Shown: positions 55,416 to 63,948 of the stretch, in pieces
Layout of the letters: every line of letters starts with the position of its first letter
How positions within the stretch are numbered: the first letter of the stretch is position 1
From: Enterococcus hirae ATCC 9790
GTDB taxonomy: Bacteria > Bacillota > Bacilli > Lactobacillales > Enterococcaceae
Direction: 5' to 3'
DNA length: 64,000 nt
Assembly (NCBI RefSeq): GCF_000271405.2
Contig: NC_018081.1
Span: 2,648,912-2,712,911, forward strand
The notes under the pieces: model-generated
The model's input: only the letters and a program-made list of their open reading frames with translations
What the model was told of the DNA's origin: nothing
The model's database searches: none
Position numbers and translations under genes: made by a program

Positions 55416-56162
55416 ATGGAAAACAAGCTAAGTGAGTCTGAACAATTTTTGTGGCGTTTTATTGAGGCACATATTTTAGATATTCCTGATTATTCGATCA
55501 TCAAACTGAGTGAATTAGCTAATGTGTCAACGGCAACCATCGTTCGAACTATGAAAAAGAAAGGTTATGAAGGTTTTACTTCTTTCAAACACCATTTAAA
55601 AGAAAAGGGAAATCAAACGATCAACTTTTCTACTTTAGAAAAAGTGGATCGAGGGATTCGGAAAGCTATTTTAAAAAATGAAGAAGAAGTAACTCGTACG
55701 ATCAATATGATTGAAATCGGCAACATTGAGGATGCCATCCAAAAAATCAAAGTTGCACGTCGGATCATTATTTTTGCTCGTGGCTTTTCAGAATTAATCG
55801 CCCAAGAAATGATGGTTAAATTTCAACTTGCAGGCAAATACTGTGAGCTTCACACTGATCCTGAAATCATCAAAAATATCAGTAAAACGTTACATAAAGA
55901 AGACATTGCTATTTTTGTTTCTTTAAATGGCGAAACAAGCGAATTAGTAGTTGCTGCTCAAAATTGTTATAACGCAGAGATTGGGACGGTACTCTTAACC
56001 GCGAATCAATACTCTAGTATGATGCAATTTATTGAAATCGCTTTCGTTGGGTTTAAATCAGAGGGTTCATTTTTTCCTGATTACGAGGTAAGATCCAGAC
56101 TCCCATTGTCGATATTAGCGCGTATATTATTAGATGCATACGCATTGAGAACAAGCGAGTAA
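55416..56162 (+). CDS. RpiR/MurR-family transcriptional regulator
   Basis: The 248-residue protein has an N-terminal RpiR HTH (residues 1-75: YSIIKLSELANVSTATIVRT) and a C-terminal SIS sugar-phosphate-binding domain (ARRIIIFARGFSELIAQEMM, IAIFVSLNGETSELVVAA). It is divergent from the ketohexose PTS operon and would sense the sugar phosphate to control it; the B. licheniformis tagatose cluster also has an RpiR-type regulator. ATG 55416 follows GGGGGATCATAC. Confidence 0.88.
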   Translation: MENKLSESEQFLWRFIEAHILDIPDYSIIKLSELANVSTATIVRTMKKKGYEGFTSFKHHLKEKGNQTINFSTLEKVDRGIRKAILKNEEEVTRTINMIEIGNIEDAIQKIKVARRIIIFARGFSELIAQEMMVKFQLAGKYCELHTDPEIIKNISKTLHKEDIAIFVSLNGETSELVVAAQNCYNAEIGTVLLTANQYSSMMQFIEIAFVGFKSEGSFFPDYEVRSRLPLSILARILLDAYALRTSE

Positions 56163-56221
56163 AAGAGAACATGGATCGTTTACTTTCATACTCTATGAAC
56201 TTATTTTTTTGAATAAAACAA

Positions 56222-56275
56222 ACGAAAGACAGTGGAGTGATCATCAATGAATGATCCTCCTCTGTCTTTCTCGGT
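56222..56275 (+). terminator. Hairpin after the RpiR regulator
   Basis: GAAAGACAG..GGAG..GATCAT pairs with ATGATC..TCC..CTGTCTTTC in a stem of about 20 pairs with mismatches. The T-run after it is weak. Confidence 0.45.
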
Positions 56276-56356
56276 TACTTTAACCAGCTATTTATATGAT
56301 TCACTTATACTTTTTTGAAAAATTATAAAAGCAAAAAAAACGATTCTTTTAGATAG

Positions 56357-57205
56357 CTATTGATTCTTCTTTGAAGAACAGTTTTTTGCTGAGAGTTGCT
56401 TTTCTGCTGCCCAGTGATTGATGGGACCATACTTGTGACCGACAATGATTTCTTCACCAATTGCAATATTGACATAGTCTTTTGCCGTTCGGATTGCTTC
56501 TTCTACTGTTTTTCCTTTCGCTAATTCTGCAGCAATGCAAGCCGACAATGTGTCTCCTGTACCGTTGATTCGATCTGTCGGATAAAAGACTGCACTTAAC
56601 CAAAATGATCGTCCAGATTCCAGCAACACATAATCTCTTACTTCTTCTTGATTACTTTCTTTCGTATGAAATCCTTTGATCATCACATTTTTGGCACCCA
56701 TTGCCTGTAAGTCAACAGCGGCCTGAACATAATCTTCATCTGTCGTTAAGGTTCTTCCAGTTAATTTCTCTGCTTCATAGAAATTCGGCGTCAAGACAGT
56801 CGCTAACGGTACTAGTTTTTCTTTCAGACTACTTAAAGCAGCCTCTTCTAATAATAGATTTCCATGCTTCGTCACGATTACCGGGTCGACCACTAAAGGA
56901 CCGAAGTTATACTGTTGATAATTTTTAACTACTGTTTCAATCAATTCTGCATCAGCTAACATACCTGTTTTAGCCGCTCTTATTTGGTAGTCTTCAGCGA
57001 TCAAAGAAAATTCTTTATCAATGAACGCACTTGGTAAGGTCACACTTGCTCCGATCCCATAAGAATTTCCTGCCACACAAGCCGTCATAACTGATACACC
57101 ATAGACGCCACGGGTAAAGAAAGTATGCATATCTGCTTGCATTCCTGCACTTCCATCACTGTCTGATCCCGCGATCGTCATGACTTGTACATATTGGTCG
57201 TTCAT
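56357..57205 (-). CDS. pdxK: Pyridoxine / hydroxymethylpyrimidine kinase (PdxK/ThiD family)
   Basis: About 282 residues of the ribokinase-like ThiD/PdxK family. VMTIAGSDSDGSAGMQADMH is the substrate region, VDPVIVTKHGNLLL the central block, and DRINGTGDTLSACIAAELAKG holds the catalytic Asp and anion hole. In enterococci this branch is usually called pyridoxine kinase; dual use on HMP is possible. No thiamine genes are near. I use ATG 57205 (MNDQYVQ), nine bases after AGGGA; ATG 57214 is too close to that site. Confidence 0.82.
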   Translation of the reverse strand: MNDQYVQVMTIAGSDSDGSAGMQADMHTFFTRGVYGVSVMTACVAGNSYGIGASVTLPSAFIDKEFSLIAEDYQIRAAKTGMLADAELIETVVKNYQQYNFGPLVVDPVIVTKHGNLLLEEAALSSLKEKLVPLATVLTPNFYEAEKLTGRTLTTDEDYVQAAVDLQAMGAKNVMIKGFHTKESNQEEVRDYVLLESGRSFWLSAVFYPTDRINGTGDTLSACIAAELAKGKTVEEAIRTAKDYVNIAIGEEIIVGHKYGPINHWAAEKQLSAKNCSSKKNQ

Positions 57206-57363
57206 ACGCTTCATTCCCTTTTTTATTTTTCCAACTCATTCCCTATTCTACACAACTATACCACTTCTTACTTTAAGGAATCAAATCGTATATAAATAGG
57301 CATTTCCATCCACTAATCATTTGCTGATTAGTAAAAAAGGGAAAGCAAAAAGAAAAAGCATGA

Positions 57364-57428
57364 CAAAAAACCGAAGAATACTGACATAAAAGAGATGATG
57401 CTCAGCTTCTTCGGCTTACTTTTTTATT
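57364..57428 (-). terminator. Terminator of the uspA gene
   Basis: CCGAAGAAGCTGAGC pairs with a downstream TTCTTCGG and is followed by TTTTTTG on the minus strand. Confidence 0.75.
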
Positions 57429-57484
57429 TGCTTCTTCAGTGTACTGCTCAGTTCTAGCATCCTCTCACTAACTAGCGAGTGACG

Positions 57485-57925
57485 TTATTTTACTACCAAC
57501 ACATTGCACGGTGCATGTGTGACTACATAAGAAGTAGTTGACCCAACTAAGACACGTTCCACGGCATTCAATCCTGTAGCCCCCATAACAATCAAATCAA
57601 TTTTTTCCTTTGATTCATTGAAATTTGCAATCAATGTTTTCGGATATCCATACAAAATATACGTCTCGATATCAGTTAGTCCCTTTTCAATTGCTAAGTT
57701 GCGATGCTCTTTCATTTGGTTTTCTGCAACTTCATCTAATTCCTCTTGTAAGTTCGTTGTAACAAATGCAAAATCACCGAAATAGTTACCCGTTACTTCG
57801 TTTACGTACAAAATGTGTAGCTTTGCCTGATTTCTTTTTGCAATTGTAACTGCTTCAGAAAAGGCTTTTTCTGCTTTTTCTGATCCATCAATTGCTACTA
57901 ATATATTTTTATAGGTGTCTGCCAT
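57485..57925 (-). CDS. Universal stress protein, UspA family
   Basis: The 146-residue protein starts YKNILVAIDGSEKAEKAFSEA and ends with the nucleotide-binding loop GATGLNAVERVLVGSTTSYV (GxxGx8-9GS type) and NVLVVK, so it should bind ATP. The family is induced by stress; its role in enterococci is not defined. The gene is single, with AGGAGGCGG before the ATG and a terminator after it. Confidence 0.92.
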   Translation of the reverse strand: MADTYKNILVAIDGSEKAEKAFSEAVTIAKRNQAKLHILYVNEVTGNYFGDFAFVTTNLQEELDEVAENQMKEHRNLAIEKGLTDIETYILYGYPKTLIANFNESKEKIDLIVMGATGLNAVERVLVGSTTSYVVTHAPCNVLVVK

Positions 57926-58000
57926 TGAAACCGCCTCCTTTACAATCAGTGTAGCACGATTATTTTAAGGGAACAACTAATTTACTAGCACTGACCAAAC

Positions 58001-58745
58001 TTAGCGATTCGCTTGTCTTTGAACTTGTTCATGCGGTTTTCTTTCATTAGAGCTGTGACCTTCTTGGCTTGCTTTTTCTTTTATCTGAGTCATACGCAGT
58101 TTTTTTTCTAGCGGCTTCATTTGTCCTAAATTACTTTTCGGTTCAAAATGATCCGTGGTAGGAAATAACCTTTTCTTTCCGTCTGTCTCTGTTAAATCCA
58201 TCATATTATTATTTAACTTCTTATGCTCGCTCACTGTTGATTCTGTTAATATTTCAGTCTGGCTTTCCTTATCCACTGATTCTTTTTGTTGAAGTTCTTT
58301 AGGTAATATTTTTTTTAAATCTGAAGCGATACCTGTATAAAAATCCGTTATTTTTTGTGCTTTACCCAGTAATCTCCATTTATCAGAATCCCCATCCGCT
58401 TGAAAAGAGTATAATTCAGGTCTATATATTGGGTTTAAATTTATATTCTTGAACCCAGCATAATCGACGAGGATCGCTCGTAAATTTTCACAGCACCAAG
58501 CTGGACTTTCTTGATACAAATCATAGATTTGTTTTTCTACTGTCGTTTGGTTTCTTAACTTGGTGTTGTTCCCAATTCCTTGGAACAAATGCCGGCTTAT
58601 TCATGAATAAAAGATTATATAAATAAATACTATCTGACATCAAATTCGGGTTATTCTTTAAATTGATAGATTCATAACCATTTTTTCCATAGTCCACTCG
58701 ATCTGCTTTAAAATATACATTAAATAAACCTTCGTTTTTTTCCAT
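58001..58745 (-). CDS. Protein of unknown function, frame interrupted
   Basis: Two overlapping frames (58745-58521 and 58588-58001) join into about 247 residues if one base is removed in the overlap, for example from the T5 run at 58532-58536. The first starts MEKNEGLFNVYFKADRVDYG behind AAGGAG; the second has an ordered part (IYDLYQESPAWCCENLRAIL) and a hydrophilic tail rich in Lys, Glu and Gln. No membrane segment or signal is seen. I do not recognise it. The tail and the lack of neighbours with a shared function hint at an accessory gene, perhaps a relic of a mobile element, which is only inference. Confidence 0.5.
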
Positions 58746-59060
58746 TCGATCTCCTTTTCTTTATCGACAGTTTTTGTAAATTGCAACAAATTTTAATCAC
58801 TCGTATCCATGTTCTTACTAGTTTGGATAACTGTGTCGGTTCACACTGCTTTTTAGTATTGTTTCCTACCATTTTTTATGTAATAAACCAATGAAATTGA
58901 GACAAAAAGTTTTTATTTTCAAGAAATGAGCAGATAAGCCGAAATTTCTGAAGATTGGTAAAAATAATAAAATCGTTTATTGCGATTATGACCTTTGTAC
59001 TTCACAACTTTTTGTCCCAGTTTCATTCGTTTTTATTCTAAAAACTATTTACAAAACTTT
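58746..59060. repeat. Inverted-repeat-bounded intergenic element
   Basis: The arms 58890-58911 and 59006-59027 are complementary at 20 of 22 positions (AATGAAATTGAGACAAAAAG on the left), enclosing 94 bases with an internal ATAAGCCGAAA stretch and no gene. It may be a large-loop terminator of the 6-phospho-beta-glucosidase gene or a short repeat element. The rest of the gap shows nothing. Confidence 0.45.
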
Positions 59061-60458
59061 TTAGGCTTCAAACCCATTTTTCATGGCTACGGTTTTAAAC
59101 CAATGGCCCGACTTTTTAATCGTCCGTTTACCGTCTTGGTTTAGATCGACAGCAATCAGTCCATAACGATTTTTATAAGCGTTCGTCCAAGACCAGTTAT
59201 CCATGCAAGTCCACATGTGGTAACCCACACAATTCGTTCCTTCTTGGATTGCCTGATGCACATATTTCAGATGGTCTGTGACAAAAGTGATCCGATAATC
59301 ATCTTCAATCACGCCTTCCGAGTTAACGAAACGTTCTTCCCCTTCTACACCCATACCATTTTCAGAGATATAACATTTGATATTGCCATAGTTCTCTCTC
59401 GTATTCGTCAAGATATCATAGATCCCTTTTTCATAAATTTCCCAACCACGATAGATATTCATTTTTTTATTAGGCATATCATAATAATCAAAATAATCTT
59501 CTGGCATTGGTCCATTCTGATGATCAAGCGGTGTTTCTTTTGCCTTGATTCTCCGAGGTTGATAATAATTGATTCCTAATAGATCAATCGTATTTTCTTT
59601 GATAATCGTTAAGTCATCGGGCCCCATCTCTGGCATTATCGCTAATTCTTTCACAATAGCAACCAACTCTGATGGAAACTCTCCTTTTACTGCAGGATCA
59701 AGAAAAGAACGATTGAAAAAAGCATCAGCGACTCTAGCAGCCTTGACATCCTCAGGGTTTGTTTCGTCTCGCGGGTAGCTAGGAGTTAAATTCAAAATGA
59801 TTCCAATTTCTCCTTTTTGTCCCATCTTATGATAGGCTTCAATTGCTTTGGCACTTGCCAAATTTTCGTGGAAACCAACTTGAATAGCCTCTTTTAGATT
59901 GATATGGTTAGGATAATGGAACTGATAGAGATAACCGCCTTCTACTGGAACAATCGGTTCATTATGGGTAAACCATTTCTTTACTAAATCCCCAAATAAC
60001 TCAAAACAGGTTTTTGCATAGGCCACATAGGCGTCAACCGTATCACGAGACAACCAGCCACCCGTTTGTTGTAATTCTAAAGGCATATCAAAATGATATA
60101 AATTGACAAATGGTTCAATTCCCTGCTCCAGTAATTCTGTAAAATATGAGCGGTAAAATGATACAGCCTGTTGATTCACTTCTCCTTTTCCTTTAGGGAA
60201 TAGACGACTCCATTGAATGGATGTTCGGAAAGTATTATGACCTGTCTCTTTCATCAATTGAACGTCTTCTCGATATTTCGTGTAAACTTGAGAGGTTTTC
60301 TCAGGACCAACTTGATTGAAAAATTTTTCTGGCTCTAGATCATACCAATAGTCCCAAATGTTTTCTCCTTTCCCATCTCCTTTGATTCTGCCTTCTGTTT
60401 GTGGTCCACTTGCGGCAGTTCCCCACCAAAAATTCTTTGGAAAATCGTAGTGTTTCAT
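59061..60458 (-). CDS. 6-Phospho-beta-glucosidase, GH1
   Basis: About 465 residues of a glycoside hydrolase family 1 enzyme cleaving phosphorylated beta-glucosides made by the PTS. The acid/base Glu is in KWFTHNEPIVP and the nucleophile Glu in CYISENGMGVEG; FPKNFWWGTAASGPQTEG is the family N-terminus. ATG 60458 (MKHYDFP) follows GAGGGA; an earlier frame start at 60473 overlaps that site. It is divergent from the EIIC gene, and the two make a beta-glucoside uptake and cleavage pair. Confidence 0.92.
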   Translation of the reverse strand: MKHYDFPKNFWWGTAASGPQTEGRIKGDGKGENIWDYWYDLEPEKFFNQVGPEKTSQVYTKYREDVQLMKETGHNTFRTSIQWSRLFPKGKGEVNQQAVSFYRSYFTELLEQGIEPFVNLYHFDMPLELQQTGGWLSRDTVDAYVAYAKTCFELFGDLVKKWFTHNEPIVPVEGGYLYQFHYPNHINLKEAIQVGFHENLASAKAIEAYHKMGQKGEIGIILNLTPSYPRDETNPEDVKAARVADAFFNRSFLDPAVKGEFPSELVAIVKELAIMPEMGPDDLTIIKENTIDLLGINYYQPRRIKAKETPLDHQNGPMPEDYFDYYDMPNKKMNIYRGWEIYEKGIYDILTNTRENYGNIKCYISENGMGVEGEERFVNSEGVIEDDYRITFVTDHLKYVHQAIQEGTNCVGYHMWTCMDNWSWTNAYKNRYGLIAVDLNQDGKRTIKKSGHWFKTVAMKNGFEA

Positions 60459-60541
60459 TTCATAATCCCTCAATTCTTTTAGTAATTACCGTAATCATAA
60501 ACAATCACCAAAAATAAATCAATACTTTTTATAAAAATGAC

Positions 60542-60570
60542 TAGACATTTAAACAGACAGACGTTATACT
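60542..60570 (+). promoter_or_regulatory. Promoter of the beta-glucoside EIIC gene
   Basis: TAGACA (60542-60547), 17 bases, TATACT (60565-60570). A cre-like site starts six bases downstream. Confidence 0.55.
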
Positions 60571-60575
60571 ACGTT

Positions 60576-60589
60576 TGTAATCGATTGCA
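60576..60589 (+). promoter_or_regulatory. Candidate CcpA (cre) site at the EIIC start site
   Basis: TGTAATCGATTGCA matches the cre consensus TGWAANCGNTNWCA except at one position. It overlaps the expected transcription start, a position that represses. Confidence 0.7.
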
Positions 60590-60611
60590 AAATAAATTTG
60601 AGGTGAAAAAA

Positions 60612-61882
60612 ATGAATGGTTTTATGGATAAACTTTCTCAAAAAATTATGCCCTTAGCCAATCTTTTAGGGCAAAACCGTTACTTAACTGTGTTACGGGA
60701 TGCATTTATGTTGTCATTTCCGCTAACAATGTTTGGATCAATTGTGGTCGTTGTGAATAATCTACCGTTCTTCAGTGATGGTACCAAAGGCACGTTAAGC
60801 ACCCTTTTTGGTAATGGTCAAAATGCGACGATGAGTATCATGTCCGTTTTTGTTACATTTGGTATCGGCTATTATTTATCAAAATCATATGATGTAGAAG
60901 GTATTTTTGGTGGCGCTGTTTCATTCGCAAGCTTTTTGATTCTCACACCTTTTGTGATGACAACAGCTGGTGGTGAAGAAGTTTCGGGTGTCCTATCACT
61001 TGATCGTCTAGGTGCTAAAGGAATGTTCATTGGAATGATTGCTGCCTTTTTAGCTGCGGAAATCTACTGTCGAATCACCAAACGTGGTTGGCAAATTAAA
61101 ATGCCTGATGGCGTACCACCTGCAGTAACGAAATCTTTTGCCGCTTTGATTCCAGCTGTAGTCACATTGACTGTTTTCTTGATCATCAACGCTGTCATGA
61201 CTGGCGTATTCAATGCGAACCTTCATGACTTAGTCTATGAAGTTATCCAAAAACCTCTAACTGGTTTAGGTAGTAGTTTACCTGCCACGTTGATTGCCTT
61301 ATTCTTTGTTCAATTTTTGTGGTTCTTTGGTCTTCACGGTCAAATTATTGTTAATTCTGTTATGGACCCTATCTGGAATACATTGATGCTTGATAATTTA
61401 GAAGCTTATCAGCATGGGAAAGAACTACCACATATCATCACAAAACCATTTATGGAAACCTTTACCGTTGGTATCGGTGGCTCTGGAATGACGTTAGCAG
61501 TAGTATTATTGATGGCTTTTGTCTTGAAGAAAAACAATACCGTGATGTTGGTCGTTTAGCGCTAGCACCTGGAATCTTCAATGTCAATGAACCTGCAATT
61601 TTTGGTCTACCAATCGTATTGAACGCAACCATTTTGATTCCTTGGGTCGTTGCTCCTTTGGTCGTGACGACGTTCAACTACTTGATGATGGCAGCTGGCA
61701 TCGTTCCTCCGCCTACTGGTGTTTCAGTTCCGTGGACTGTGCCGATCATTGCTAGTGGTGTTTTAGCTACCAATTCATGGCTAGGCGGTCTCTTACAAGT
61801 AGTCGATTTTGTGATCGTCGCTTTTATTTGGTACCCATTCTTAAAAGTATTAGATAAACAACCTGATTTAGACGTTGTGTAA
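60612..61882 (+). CDS. PTS EIIC component, lactose/cellobiose family, frame interrupted
   Basis: About 423 residues when rejoined: ten or so membrane segments, with GLHGQIIVNSVMDPIW and the conserved FNVNEPAIFGLPIVLN sugar-binding stretch. The frame from ATG 60612 (after TTTGAGGTGAAAAAA) stops at 61559; the other frame picks up at about 61535 as QYRDVGRLALAPGIFNVNEP. One more A in the A5 run at 61530-61534 restores it. IIA and IIB are not adjacent and must come from elsewhere. The neighbour bglA-type gene and the GntR regulator indicate a beta-glucoside such as cellobiose. Confidence 0.85.
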
Positions 61883-62049
61883 AGCCTTATCTACTCACCT
61901 GTGAAGCAAATCATCTTCTTTCTAATAGAGATTAAGTAAATTTTATAATCTAGCATGAACAGTCAAAACATGGAATGATGTGAATTGATTTGTTCATGCT
62001 TGTTTCATTGAAATGAGTGATTCAACAACTAAACTTCGTTATTTCTTTC

Positions 62050-62078
62050 TTGTCGAACGAAATAACTTTCGTTATACT
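62050..62078 (+). promoter_or_regulatory. Promoter of the GntR gene with an operator in its spacer
   Basis: TTGTCG (62050-62055), 17 bases and TATACT (62073-62078). The spacer is filled by AACGAAATAACTTTCGTT (62056-62073), a perfect 7-4-7 inverted repeat, which suggests repression by the gene's own product. Confidence 0.55.
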
Positions 62079-62096
62079 CAATACGAGGTGAATAAC

Positions 62097-62816
62097 GTGC
62101 CAAAATATGAAGAAATCGCAAATGTTTTAAGGGAAAGAATCCGTTCAAAAGAATATCCACCAAACAGTTTTTTACCTAATCAGATCACTTTAGTCGAAGA
62201 ATTTGGCGCAAGTCGAATGACCATCAAAAAAGCCATCAATATTCTGGCTATGGAAGGATTAGTTTATTCGCAAAGAGGGGCTGGAACCAAAATTTTAGAT
62301 CATCCTTTTATCGAGAAAGATACCTCCCCTGCCAATGAGTATGAGGGACTCAGTCATCAAATGAAGCGTCGTCATCGTTCACTGACGAGTCAAATCATTC
62401 AATTTGATGTCGAGTTTCCGAACCCATTTATTCAAGAAAAACTAATGATTGGTGCCGAACAACCGGTTTATAATATTCACCGTCTACGAATTTTAGACAA
62501 CGCACCTTATATTTTGGAACATACATTTATGCCTGTACATTTAGTTCCAGGTCTAAAAAAAGAACATCTGCTTTCTTCTATCTATGATTACTTGCACCAA
62601 GATCTAAATCTTCATTTTGCAGGCGCCTATCGAGCAATTTCAGCAGATAAAAGTACGCACTTTGATCAGGAATACTTGAATTGTTCGGAAATAGATCCTG
62701 TTTTGGATGTGCAACAAGTCGTTTATCTAAAAGATGGTCAGCCCATCGAATATTCATCTAGTAGAAATCGGTTTGATGTCCGCAACTATTCCTTACTTGA
62801 TGTCCGTTCAAACTAA
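62097..62816 (+). CDS. GntR/HutC-family transcriptional regulator
   Basis: About 239 residues: a GntR winged helix (residues 1-70: VPKYEEIANVLRERI, TLVEEFGASRMTIKKAINIL) and a UTRA effector domain (LMIGAEQPVYNIHRLRI ... YLKDGQPIEYSSSRNRFDVR). This subfamily controls beta-glucoside and amino-sugar genes through sugar phosphates. I use GTG 62097, six bases after AGGTG; the frame from 62013 would run through the promoter. It follows the EIIC gene by about 215 bases but has its own promoter. Confidence 0.88.
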   Translation: MPKYEEIANVLRERIRSKEYPPNSFLPNQITLVEEFGASRMTIKKAINILAMEGLVYSQRGAGTKILDHPFIEKDTSPANEYEGLSHQMKRRHRSLTSQIIQFDVEFPNPFIQEKLMIGAEQPVYNIHRLRILDNAPYILEHTFMPVHLVPGLKKEHLLSSIYDYLHQDLNLHFAGAYRAISADKSTHFDQEYLNCSEIDPVLDVQQVVYLKDGQPIEYSSSRNRFDVRNYSLLDVRSN

Positions 62817-62862
62817 AAAAATCCGTTTCAAAAATAGGAAACTATTGTGAAACGGATTTTTT
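62816..62862 (+). terminator. Terminator of the GntR gene
   Basis: AAAAATCCGTTTCA and TGAAACGGATTTTTT, 14 pairs with an inner ATAGGAAACTAT loop. Confidence 0.9.
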
Positions 62863-62973
62863 GGTGTTTACAAAAGAGCAGAGTCAAACAGAATAATTGC
62901 CAGAAACGTTTCCACTCACTATACTGTAACTAACACAACACTTACTTTTTGTAAGTTCAAAGGAGGAACTCCC

Positions 62974-63948
62974 ATGGATACTCAAATCAAAGGCATCCAC
63001 CATGTTACCGCTATGACTTCAAGTCCCACTAAAATTTATCGTTTTTTTACGGATATTTTAGGAATGCGCTTAGTAAAAAAAACGATCAACCAAGATGATA
63101 TCGAAACGTATCACCTTTATTTTACAGATGAATACGGCTCCCCTGGAACTGACATGACTTTTTTCGCTTTTCCTAATCAACCTCAAGGAAGTAAAGGAAC
63201 GGATACGATTTCTAGAGTGTCCTTTCGAGTACCAACTGATGAAGCATTGACTTATTGGTTCAAACGCTTTGAAGAAAAGAATGTTCTTCACTCTGCGATC
63301 AAGGAACGTTTTTCTAAAAAATATCTGGAGTTTGAAGACTTTGACCATCAATTCTATCAATTGATTTCTGATGAAAACAATACAGGTGTTGCTGGTGGTA
63401 CTCCTTGGAAGAACAGCAATATTCCATCAGAATATGCAATTACAGGCTTGGGTCCAGTTTTTGTCCGAGTGAGTCAAATGGAACCATTACAGTTACTATT
63501 AGAACAGACTTTAGAGTTTAAACTTACTGATCAAACAGGAGCTTTTTCGCTCTTTGAAGTCGGTCAAGGCGGTAATGGAGCAAGCATCATTGTTGAACAG
63601 CGAGCAGATTTACCAAAAGCAATCGAAGGATTCGGCAATATCCATCACCTTGCCTTGCGTGTCGCTGATGAAGAAGCCTTACGTCACTGGATCCATGTGA
63701 TCAATCAGATAAACGTACCAAGTTCAAGGTTTGTGGATCGCTTCTACTTCCAATCAGAATACTTCTTAGCTGCCACCCACGTTCTCTTTGAATTAGCAAC
63801 AGATGGACCTGGTTTTTTTGGAGATGAATCAGCAGATACAGCTGGCGAAAAACTATCACTCCCACCACAACTCGAAAGTAAAAGAGAAGAAATCGAAGCG
63901 TACATTCGTCCCTTCGATACTCAGGATGCCAACCAACAACGAGAATGA
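62974..63948 (+). CDS. Ring-cleaving dioxygenase-like VOC protein (MhqO/MhqA type)
   Basis: The 324-residue protein has two VOC halves. KGIHHVTAMTSSPTKIYRFF gives the first metal His; GNIHHLALRVADEEALRHW the second; HVLFELATDGPGF the Glu. This is the Fe(II) 2-His-1-Glu set of extradiol dioxygenases, and the sequence resembles Bacillus MhqO/MhqA, which meet quinones and hydroquinones. The real substrate is untested. ATG 62974 follows AAAGGAGGA at a spacing of six. The gene is alone, just before the window ends; the last 50 bases show nothing. Confidence 0.88.
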   Translation: MDTQIKGIHHVTAMTSSPTKIYRFFTDILGMRLVKKTINQDDIETYHLYFTDEYGSPGTDMTFFAFPNQPQGSKGTDTISRVSFRVPTDEALTYWFKRFEEKNVLHSAIKERFSKKYLEFEDFDHQFYQLISDENNTGVAGGTPWKNSNIPSEYAITGLGPVFVRVSQMEPLQLLLEQTLEFKLTDQTGAFSLFEVGQGGNGASIIVEQRADLPKAIEGFGNIHHLALRVADEEALRHWIHVINQINVPSSRFVDRFYFQSEYFLAATHVLFELATDGPGFFGDESADTAGEKLSLPPQLESKREEIEAYIRPFDTQDANQQRE

